DNA of 64,000 nucleotides from Pycnopodia helianthoides (Eukaryota; Echinodermata; Asteroidea; Forcipulatida; Asteriidae). Positions 46,601 to 58,600 of this stretch are shown piece by piece. Position 1 is the first letter of the stretch. Every line of letters begins with the position of its first letter. The stretch lies in contig CM063249.1 in NCBI GenBank assembly GCA_032158295.1, forward strand, positions 16,351,416 to 16,415,415. The letters are read 5' to 3'. The notes beneath the pieces are model-generated. The model was not told the origin of the DNA, made no database searches, and saw nothing but the letters and a program-made list of their open reading frames with translations. Position numbers and translations under genes: made by a program.

Positions 46601-49600
46601 TAGCTGGAAGTTTTTAACAAAGAGTAGGAGGCTTACATTTTACTCATCTTGTTTATTTCTTTCAAGAAATCATTTCGATTTTGTTTTTTATTCTGGAGGC
46701 TTCCACCTTATTATAAAAAATGATTCATACCTTAATTAATGGTTCTCTTTTGGCAATACATTCCTCAATGTAGTTATTCACTTTGTCAGTATCAACACCA
46801 TTCATAAACTCTGTTTGGAGAAAGAAAGAGAATCAGACAATTCACTAACAGAAAGGTCATGCTTTGGGCCCAGTTTCAAAACAGCTGCTTATGCACAACA
46901 TACTACACCCTTCCCATGAAGTATGTAAATTGAACATCGGGCGTGCACAATCTCCCTATAAACCATGTGAACGTTGTTTACAATAAGTGTGACCTTGTAC
47001 ATTCTTTGAGTATTCTGGCAGGCAAGATACTACACTGGTCCTATGGGAAAGTTGACATTTTGTGTCATAATTTCCACATAAAACCAAGAGTTATGAAAGT
47101 AAAAGCTGGACAAGTTTTTAGATGTGCCCCCTTTCATCATATCAAAAGTTGATAAGAATTAGACAGTGCAATCTCCATAGAATATACGATTTTATGCTTT
47201 CTTCCATTGAGCTGTGTACAAATCGTGCCTGCAGGAAGTCCAGGCTCTGTGGCTCTTTTGTAAACATGTGATGTCACAGGTCACATCGTCTATAGACCCC
47301 TTGCACAACGCGCAGCGTACTCACATACGCCTATCCTGGGTGTCATTTTGGGCGTCAAAATCATATACAAACATGCACAAAAGAGAGTTGACTCCCAAAC
47401 TGACGCGCATTGTTCGGAGGTGCATTCCGCGTTGTGTAAGGAATCTATATAAATCAATAGACCGCCCTTGCATAACGCAAGACGTTACAGGTACGCTGAG
47501 GTCACGCGCACGTTTTTTTACGCACAAAGAAAAGCTATCGCCCAATGATCTGCCTCCTTTTTGCGAGTGTGACGTCATATGCAAGGGGTCTATACTGGTT
47601 GGCAAAATGAGTGAACATCGTGCCTTCTTGTATGGGACTGATGGTGTGATGTGATGACGCACATGCGTTTGTGAGTCTGCCCAGTGCACAACTCTATGGG
47701 CTTCGCCAACCAATAGTGTCTGGAAAGGTCCATTACGATTGCCAGAATAAGGCTACCGGCTAAAAACACCATAACCAACTGTACCATCCAAGACCGGTCT
47801 AACTTTATCAGTTAGTTGCTTTAAAAAAAAAACAATGTGTAAAGGTAAACACAAACGAGGTGGCTTCCAACTTGATATACACACCTTGTTGAGTTTGAAG
47901 CGAGTCCATGAAAGATTCCAAGTCCGTTCTTTCTTTCACCAGCTCAGCTATGGAGGTATCTGAAAATAATGAACACACACCTTCAGCTTTACGCGATGCA
48001 CCCTGACACTGACATGAGCAGCAGTCGTATGATGAGTCCGAAGTAAGACTAATACAGCTACGCATAGTGGTAGTAAATGTAAGAAAGATTTGAGGTAGCA
48101 CCAGTGTAGAGTCCTTTTTTCGTCGAGTGTCAAGTACAGCTGAGTACTAGGGTGGAAGAGTAGTACTCGAGTATAAGCACTTGGGCCATCGAGTACAAGC
48201 GTAAGAGTACCGAGTATTCTGATATCTGAGTACTGAGTCCAACAGCCGAGTACCAGGTACTTGGATCTCCCAGTCTGAGTACAAGTAACCGTTTTTAATA
48301 CAAATACTGAAAAATGAGGCGATAATTTATATTATTTAAAAAAAAAATATATTTCTAGATGACAAGTGTGCTTGTTATAGACAACTACTTTTTTCTTCAG
48401 AGCTTTATTCCCCTATTCCTTGCATTATGGTTGTGCATTAATGCATGTATAACAAAGCAGAAAGGAAGGTGGTATTTTGACCATGAGTTCTTAAAATCAG
48501 AGTCCGAGTTCATTTTCAGACGGTTATTGAGCACATACTTCGTGTTCATTCGATATTTTAGTATGGACTCCAAGTATGGGGTATTTTGCTAGCGAGTATG
48601 AGAACTATCAAAACAGTGCACGTACTGAGCTGAAGTACTACAACACTGGGTAGCACCATGTGATAGTCTGTCTTGAGTAGTGTTGGCTCTGAGAAGAGCA
48701 CAAGTAAGAGTATGAATACAAGTATGAGTACTATTAAAACAGTACAAGTACTGAGCTGAAGTACTACAACACTGGGTAGCACCATGTGATAGTCTGTCTT
48801 GAGTAGTGTGGCTCTGAGAAGAGCACAAGTAAGAGTATGAGTACACAGTTATAGTTTCTATGTTAAAAACAGTAATCAAAGTAACTGAGCTGAAGTACTA
48901 CAACGCTGGGTAGCACCATGTGATAGTCTGTCTTGAGTAGTGTTGGCTCTAGAAGAGCACAAGTAAGAGTATGAGTACAAGTATGAGTGCTATAAAACAG
49001 TACAAGTACTGAGCTGAAGTACTACAACACTGAGTAGCACCATGTGATAGTCAGTCTTGAGTAGTGCTGGCTCTTAGAAGAGCACAAGTAAGAGTATGAG
49101 TACAAGTATGAGTACTATTAAAACAGTACAAGTACTGAGCTGAAGTACTACAACACTGGGTAGCACCATGTGATAGTCTGTCTTGAGTAGTGTTGGATCT
49201 GAGAAGAGCACAAGTAAGAGTATGAGTACAAGTATGAGTACTATTAAAACAGTACAAGTACTGAGCTGAAGTACTACAACACTGGGTAGCACCATGTGAT
49301 AGTCTGTCTTGAGTAGTGTCTGGCTCTGAGAAGAGCACAAGTAAGAGTACGAGTACAAGTATGAGTACTATTAAAACAGTACAAGTACTGAGCTGAAGTA
49401 CTACAACACTGGGTAGCACCATGTGATAGTCTGTCTTGAGTAGTGCTGGCTCTTAGAAGAGCACAAGTAAGAGTATGAGTACAAGTATGAGTACTATTAA
49501 AACAGTACAAGTACTGAGCTGAAGTACTACAACACTGGGTAGCACCATGTGATAGTCTGTCTTGAGTAGTGCTGGCTCTGAGAAGAGCAAGAGTATGAGT

Positions 49601-52600
49601 ACAAGTATGAGTACTATTAAAACAGTACAAGTACTGAGCTGAAGTACTACAACACTGGGTAGCACCATGTGATAGTCAGTCTTGAGTAGTGCTGACTCTG
49701 AGAAGAGCAAGAGTATGAGTACAAGTATGAGTACTATTAAAACAGTACAAGTACTGAGCTGAAGTACTACAACGCTGGGTAGCACCATGTGATAGTCTGT
49801 CTTGAGTAGTGCTGGCTCTGAGAAGAGCACAAGTAAGAGTATGAGTACAAATATGAGTACTATTAAACAGTACAAGTACTGAGCTGAAGTACTACAACCT
49901 GGGTAGCACCATGTGATAGTCTAGTCTTGAGTAGTGCTGACTCTGAGAAGAGCAAGAGTATGAGTACAAGTATGAGTACTATTAAAACAGTACAAGTACT
50001 GAGCTGAAGTACTACAACGCTGGGTAGCACCATGTGATAGTCTGTCTTGAGTAGTCTGGCTCTGAGAAGAGCACAAGTAAGAGTATGAGTACAAATATGA
50101 GTACTATTAAACAGTACAAGTACTGAGCTGAAGTACTACAACGCTGGGTAGCACCATGTGATAGTCTGTCTTGAGTAGTGTGGCTCTGAGAAGAGCATGA
50201 GTATGAGTACCAGTACGAGTACAAGTATGAGTACTATTAAAACAGTACAAGTACTGAGCTGAAGTACTACAACACTGGGTAGCACCATGTGATAGTCTGT
50301 CTTGAGTAGTGCTGGCTCTGAGAAGAGCAAGAGTAATGAGTACAGTATGAGTACAAGTATGAGTACTATTAAAACAGTACAAGTACTGAGCTGAAGTACT
50401 ACAACGCTGGGTAGCACCATGTGATAGTCTGTCTTGAGTAGTGCTGGCTCTGAGAAGAGCACAAGTAAGAGTATGAGTACAAGTATGAGTACTATTAAAA
50501 CAGTACAAGTACTGAGCTGAAGTACTACAACACTGGGTAGCACCATGTGATAGTCTGTCTTGAGTAGTGCTGGCTCTGAGAAGAGCACAAGTAAGAGTAT
50601 GAGCACAAGTATGAGTACTATTAAAACAGTACAAGTACTGAGCTGAAGTACTACAACGCTGGGTAGCACCATGTGATAGTCTGTTTCACTCGACCATTCG
50701 ACCAGTGCGTCTCCAGAAGGCTGCAAGAGCTCACCGGTCGAAACACCGAGTAACGAACCGGCTCTTCTAAACATCCAACACTACCCAAGAGAGGTTATAT
50801 CCACATGCTGCTACCTCAAACCTCACTTTCATCAAATCAGAATACTAATGTCCATTTACATTTTTTTTCGCAAATTACTGATCGATATTTTGCGCAGATA
50901 AACTGCTGAAGAGATTTGAATGGACAAGCATTGTGATCGATTCCGTCATGACGCTAGATTATCTTACGTGTTGCTAGCGATGCCTTGGCAGCTTGAATGT
51001 GTGGAAGCTTGGAGACAAACTGCTTGATGTCACGCACTGTCTTGGCATCTTTCCGCTCCTACAAATATGCAAAGTAATTTGAAAACAAATTTAGTTCTCC
51101 TGCAATAATAATAAGGTATTTATATAGCGCATAATGCAGGAGCCTCTATGCGCAACACAAATATAAAAACAAACAAAAAAACAATGAAAATGAAATAAAT
51201 AAAGCAATTGAAATGAGTCTTTAAAAGTCCCTTAAAAAATCTGAAGAGAGTCAGCTTGGCGAATATGAAGGGGCAAGTCATTCCATAACGAAGGTGCAAT
51301 GAACTGGAAGGCTCTTTGACCATAGAAATGAGTGGAAAAAGTAATTTGAGTCAGAAGGGATTGGCCAGCAGAACGAAGAGGACGAACAGGAATGCATTTA
51401 TGCAGGAGATCAGATACATAGACAGGAGATAGGCCGTGAAGAGCTTTGAAAGCGATGAGATTTAACTTTATACGCGATACCCAATACGATGGGGAGCCAG
51501 CGGAGTTCTTGTAAGATAGGTGTAATATGTTGAGAACGTGGTAGACGAGAGACGAGGCGAGCAGCAGTGTTCTGAACTCTTTGAAGTTTAGAAAGTTCTT
51601 GATCAGAAAGTCCAGTGAGAAGAGAATTGCATGAGTAAGGAAGCATGCAAGGCCAAACGCTCCAAAAAAAAGTAATGGTGTTACCAATGATGCAAGGAGC
51701 AATATCCTTGAAACGCTGCTTAACGCTGCAGTTTGCGCCGACAGTAGGGTTCGCACCAAAATTTCTGCACCGGCTGAAGAAGCAAAGATTGCGTACGACA
51801 CGACACGCCACTTTTTTTCTTTTTATTATCATTTTTTTTAAAATAGGTATATAAAAACAAAATGACCAGCAGCAGAAGCTGAAAGGGTCACTTAACAATG
51901 GTAAAAATATAAGCACATGTAAAAAATATAAACAATCACATATTAAAGGGCAATAAAGTACAAAATTGACGAAAACCCTTCATAAAAACTATTAATTTGA
52001 GCAGTTGTGAAATGATAGATTTCCTGCCACTCACTGGTACAATGGTAAAATGTTAGAACATGTACAAAATTACAAACAATTATGGTGTATGAGTTGGTGT
52101 ACGAGTTGGTGTACGAGTTGGTGTACGAGTTGGTGTACGAGTTGGCGTACGAGTTGGCGTACGAGTTGGCGAACGAGTTGGTGTACGAGTTGGTGTACGA
52201 GTTGGTGTACGAGTCGGTGTACGAGTTGGTGTACGAGTTGGCGTACGAGTTGGCGAACGAGTTGGTGTACGAGTTGGTGTACGAGTTGGTGTACGAGTTG
52301 GTGTACGAGTTGGCGTACGAGTTGGCGAACGAGTTGGTGTACGAGTTGGTGTACGAGTCGGTGTACGAGTCGGTGTACGAGTTGGTGTACGAGTCGGTGT
52401 ACGAGTTGGTGTACGAGTTGGCGTACGAGTTGGCGAACGAGTTGGTGTACGAGTTGGTGTACGAGTTGGTGTACGAGTTGGTGTACGAGTTGGCGTACGA
52501 GTTGGCGAACGAGTTGGTGTACGAGTTGGTGTACGAGTCGGTGTACGAGTCGGTGTACGAGTTGGTGTACGAGTTGGTGTACGAGTTGGTGTACGAGTTG

Positions 52601-55600
52601 GTGTACGAGTTGGTGTACGAGTTGGTGTACGAGTTGGTGTACGAGTTGGTGTACGAGTTGGTGTACGAGTTGGTGTACGAGTTGGTGTACGAGTTGGTGT
52701 ACGAGTTGGTGTACGAGTTGGTGTCGAGTTGGTGTACGAGTTGGTGTACGAGTTGGTGTACGAGTTGGTGTACGAGTTGGTGTACGAGTTGGTGAACGAC
52801 TTGGTGTACGAGTTGGTGTACGAGTTGGTGTACGAGTTAGTGGACGAGTTGGTGGACGAGTTGGTGTACGAGTTGGTGTATTTACAAATAAAGGTTCAAT
52901 TAGTAAAAAAAAAAATAATTACAAGATGCATCCAATATATAACCAAACCCACCTCGTACTGAGCAGAGAGTATCTTGGCTTTGCGGCTGAGCTCAGGGCC
53001 GACCGCGTTGAAGTTCTTATCTCGGATGACGGCAAACAGCTCATCCGACGAGTTGAGTTGAATCTTCTTGGGCTCCGTGGGCAGCTCCTGCTGCGGATCG
53101 TTCTCATTCTTCCGCACAAATTTCTCGGGAGGGAGCTTTACGGTAGCTTTAAACGGAAACGGAAGAACATTGTAAGGGATTTTCACACTTTACCCCAATA
53201 TCGTAGAATGCCCCTTCCACCCTCCCTTCGGACAGCTCATAGCCTGGACATTTTTTCAAATCCAACCTCAAATGACACCTATTTCAACTTGCCTTCTCTC
53301 AATCTTTGATTTTTTTTTTTTTTTTGGTAAAGTGGATCAAGATTTCTTCCAGTTATGTTTTGGCTCTTAATAAAAGATTTACTTATTATTATCATTGTCA
53401 AGTAATTAACCACAAGGGAAACTGACTGGGTAAATTTCAAATGGTTTGGGGTTGAACAAAGACAAATTGACTAGACCGGAATCACACCCAAGTTTACGAT
53501 ACAACCTGGGAAGCAGCAGCCACGGGATCACCTTGAGGGGATGCTACACGGCAGTTAACGGTTGCATGACTTCTGACTGGCACCCTTGACCAAAGATATT
53601 GACAAAATAGGGAGACCGCCAAAATAGGGCTAGATAGCTCAGTTGGTAGAGCGCCAGCACGTTAATCAGGAGGTCGTTAGTTCTAATCCCGCTCTAGTAA
53701 ATTCTTCTTTGTTCAACCCCAAACTATTTATATCATTTACTATAAATACAACATAAGTGAGTAAAACAACAATTCTTCAAACAATTTGGTATCATTAAGG
53801 AAAAAAAATAATTACAACGAGGTCTTCATTGCATCCTCAATGAAGACAAAATGTAAATGATAAAAATACTTACTGTTGTGAATTCCGTACATTTCATCAA
53901 TTAAGCCTTCATAGGTCAGCTGGGTCGCTAGTGGGGTCAAGGGGTCAACTGTCCGGTCAATCAGTAGGAGGGTGTCAATCTGGGGTTGGACCTGACGCTC
54001 GTTGCCAGCCATCTCACGACGAAGGCGCAGGATCATATCCGCCAAATGCTGCCGGAAAAGAAAACATTTAAACAATTGTGGGTTGAACAAAGCAAAAAAT
54101 TGACTAGAGCCGGACTTCCGGATTAACGTGCCAGCGCTCTACCACTTGAGCTATTTGCCCTATGTTGGCGGTCTCCCTATTTTGCCAATATCTCAATCTG
54201 ACAATCATTTTATGTACTACAAGTATCTTAGACCAATAAGGTAAAATGCAAGTGTACAAAGTGCCAGCACGGTCCGTCATAACCTCTGGGCCCACACTTT
54301 CATGGACATGCTTCCCTTGGAATTCTGAGCTAATACGACGCACAAACCGCACAGAAGACTGTCTCCTTATTTTGCCAATATCTCATTCCGACAACCATTT
54401 TATGTACTACAAGTATCTCAGACCAATAAGGTAAAATGCAAGTATACAAAGTGCCACATAACCTCTGGGCCCAATTTCATGGCAGAATTCTGAGCTAATA
54501 CGACGCCCAAACAGCGCAGAAGAAAGTCGGCCGTAAGCGCAAAAATTTATGGTAACAAGATCCCTGATATTATGCCCTAGGAGTGATGTGTACCGGGTGC
54601 AACACTCATTCACCCTTTGCCACCCACTCTAGCCAGTTTAAAACGACAGTACAAGAAGTTGAGATTTTAATGTATGGTCCATGTAAGGTTTGTCTTTTTT
54701 TTGTTACCATCTATGTAGGCCTATCTAGGTGCAATTGTTTTTCTCTCTATTCATCTCCTCTGGCTGGCCCAGATTTCTTGTTTTCAATCAACCTCGGGGC
54801 TTGTACTGTAAAGTATTGATTTGATAAATCTTGCCTCACTGCCTATTATTTTGTATATTCTCTGTAATATCTTTGGTACATGTGTTGTCTCGTACAATTC
54901 TCAATTTTTTTGATATTAATGAATGTTTGTAATTACTCAGCACCTTTGAAAAAACAGTGTTTCATTGGAAGGTTCCCCCCCCAGGATAAACAAGATATAA
55001 ATAAATACGAAATAAATAATTCAAATACAGTGGTTGTAGTAAAATGTCAATTTAGTTTTGAAAAAAACGTTGTCTTAAAGGAACATTACAGAATTGGTTT
55101 TTCCTAACAAAACAGTTGCTTGCAGTGTAAGAACTTTATGTAATCCACCATATACATAAACTGACAAACCTGTAGAAGTTTGGGATCGATCGGCCATCTG
55201 GGTCACAAATCATATAGATTCAACAAATGAATAAAACGCTCACTGAGCGATAAACTCCATTCGGAAAATTAGTTTATTCATTTCTCACCAAATATGGCAT
55301 TTCAGAGAGAAATATTTCAAGGGATGTTTTCTACTATCATCATCATTAGACCGTGTAAGTTTTATGTAAATCTGTGATCTTTACAAGTTTTTTTCTTACC
55401 AATTCTGTAATGTTTCTTTAATCTATGCAGACCCAACTCACCTTGGAGCATTCGCCCTTGCCAAAGATCTTGGGTATAACCCCATACAGTGCCTGGATCT
55501 TCATCAGCGCTTTGGCCGCATAGAACATGGTCGTCATGTCGTTCTGCAAGTAGCATTCCTGTCCATTGAGTAGGAGTAAAAAAAAACACGTCATGCATTA

Positions 55601-58600
55601 TCTGGAAGGTTTGAAAACGCCACTCATAAATACCTGGGAGAGTTTATCCATTCCGATTGGACGAGAGGAGATCACGTGGCCATGTTTAAAAACATGCCAT
55701 ATAAACACAGTTTAGAAAGTGTTTAAACATGACCTGACCTGACCTTAATAAGTATAAAAAGAGGGCGCTATCAGATGATTGCGTGGAGCGCCCACAGTTT
55801 CATGTTTTAAGTTGGTAGGTCACATATTTTGGCTCGCGCAAGTTAGAAAGAATAAGCTCACTGAGTTTTTGCCAGTTAATGATGGGGAAAAAAAAAAAAC
55901 CCGGCTCTTGCAAACTGCTCTAATACCATACTGTTGAATGCTGTGATGGGGTCCATGGTGTACAAAAAACACATGGACCCCCATCATAGAACATGCAACA
56001 AATGTTTTGTTATACCAAGGTCATGGATTTCTCTTCTTTGCAGAGGATCTATTGCCATCTTTCAACATTATTATGACAAAATTGGCACAGTTAAAAAAAG
56101 CAGACCAACAGTTCGTTGACTGTTACTTCACTGATCCCTACGGCACACACCGCACAAGGAACGTGTATCAATTTTAATGGGCCCAATTTCATAGAGCTGC
56201 TTAAGCACAAAAAGTAGCTGTGCACAACAAAATTTTGCTTACCAGATTAAGGTTACCAGCCAAACTGCCATATCACATGTACAATTTGTAACTGGTATCC
56301 TGCTCATTTCTGCTGAGCAGGCAAATGCTAAGCAATATTTTCTGCTTAAGCAGCTCTATGAAATTGGGCCCTGGTACCAGCGCACTTACAACTTCCAGCC
56401 TGGGGCTATTTCTAATATTGTGCAAAGGCCCTGTAAGGGACCGATGGTGGGCCCGATCAAGGTAATGTACCCCGTTGGGTACATCACTCATGCTCCCCTG
56501 AGCCATGTGCACTTGTCTTTGTATCACATGTGATTGGTTCTCAACCAATCTAAATTCACGATTTATTACTATGGTATAACAAACTAAAATGACCTATGGT
56601 ACGATTACAAAAAGTGGTAATGCTTCACATTTGACACTAGAGGGGCAACAAAGTGAGGCCAAATACCACTTTTTTTTGACAACTTTACAATTGACAGAGA
56701 CCAAAGATTATATCTGCTAAATGCTGCTTCAAAAAAATTAAGCAGTGTAAGGGAAGGAATAAGCAAAAAGTATATTTTTTGCGATACTGACCTTGAAAGA
56801 CTGGTCCATTTCCATGGAGAGTACATCGCTGTCAAATGGCAACAGGTCAAGGGTGAACTCCCCTACGGTAGTCAGGGTGCCATACACACCCAGCTCCTAA
56901 AAATTGCAACACCAAACAATTGTGACAATACTTGAACTGATTTCATAAGCGCTTGTGTACCAACCAACCCTTCATAGTGCTGTGAATGTCAAGGATGCTG
57001 TCTCCTGACACTTTGTGACTGTAAATCACTCGCTCTTTTTAAAACAAAAACTGAAATATCCGTTTGATCCACCAGCCGTTTCAGTGAACTCTTTTTTACC
57101 TACTTTACTGTTACTGAGACCCCCCCCCACCCCCACCCAGTTTAATTATGTCTCATCTTACTACTGTTGCTAGTCGTCAACGTACACGTGAACACACACT
57201 GTTAGCATGAAAATTCATCTGTGTTGGTAGATTCGATACGATTAAATTTTTTAACTTATGATCACAACACTGGAAATAATTTCCGTACCGTACACTGTTG
57301 TTGTTACTTGTTGTAGGTGTTATTTTGTTTATTCGTCTATTGTAAAGCTGTTGTTTTGTTTCGTTTTGTAGGCTGTCCTTGCAAGCTGTTCCTTGGAACG
57401 TGCCTCCACATTCATATAACTATACTGATTGTACTTTTTTCTTTCTTCTGATGACGATATGTGGAAATAAACGTTGCTTTGAGATCATATAGCATGTTGC
57501 AGGCTGGAAAAGTTAGCTTTCATCAAAACAACAGTGGATGATGTTGAAAAATAATACAGAAGTTAACCCTTGCGCTGGTCTGTGTTAAATATGTGTAATT
57601 TTGTGCATTATAAGCAGCAAATTATTACCCTTTTTTATAGAAAAACACAAATTCAAATTCTAAAAGTAAATGCTGCAGTCAGGGCATACACAAGTTCAAA
57701 GCCGACTTCTTACAATTTGAACTTTGTGTTGTGACCAATAACAATGCATTAATAATCATAATTTGATTTAATACAAGAAGCAAGAAGACATAAAGCTTTG
57801 TGCATCGCCTCAGAGAAACAAGAGGTCCACATACCGTGAGTTTCTTCTCACACAAGAGGCTCTTTCTGGGCACGAAGAAGATGTGGAACTCGATGTGAAA
57901 TCGCCCCGAGGCCTCCTCCGTCCTTCTGATTGCATCGGCCACGGTGCTCATCAAATCCAACTTGGGGCGTACGATGAAGATGATGTTCTGGATGACCACG
58001 CTGCCGGGTCCTCCTCCCGTGACGGGGAGGCGGTCGGGGCGTAGGGGAAACATCTTATCGACCTCATGCTCCTGCAGTACAGAAGGAGGTTGGCAATTAA
58101 AGGGAGGGTATATATGCCTCTGGTAATTACTCCAAAAGTTAACGACTATATAAATTAATGTTGTAGCGAAATGTGGTGTGGTGGCGCAGTTGATTGACCA
58201 GGGGTCGATTTCACAAAACTCTTCCAAACTTAAGACTAGTCCTAGGCAATGCTAAGAGATAGGACTTACTGGTCCAACTTAAGACTAGTCCTATCTCTTA
58301 CTGTCTTAGCATTGCCTAGGACTAGTAGTCCTAAGTTAGGAAGAGTTTTGTGAAATCAACCCCTGGCCCCAACTTCATAGAGCTGCTTAAGGCCAAATCA
58401 CTGTGCGAGTTTCCATTTCATAGCGCTGCTAACAGTAAGCGAATGAAAAGTCAAGCTGACCTTCCAGTACTTACCGCATGAAAATCCATTGTGAATGCAC
58501 AGGCTGGCCGCCAAATTGTTTTGCTAACCTGTGAAATACGCTTGCGCTTAAGCAAATTTTTCTGCTACAGTAAGCACGAAAAATTTGCTTACCATTGTAT

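Noticed and set aside
48589..50774. Several minus-strand frames of 90 to 210 codons with [16 protein letters not shown] repeats
   Set aside because: All are reading frames of the 126-base satellite; their ends coincide with unit indels, not with splice sites or start contexts.
52050..53309. 419-codon open frame of Cys-Thr-Ser-Trp repeats on the plus strand
   Set aside because: It is generated by the 12-base satellite, whose length is a multiple of three. It runs antisense through VPS33A intron 7 and exon 7 and has no complexity outside the array.
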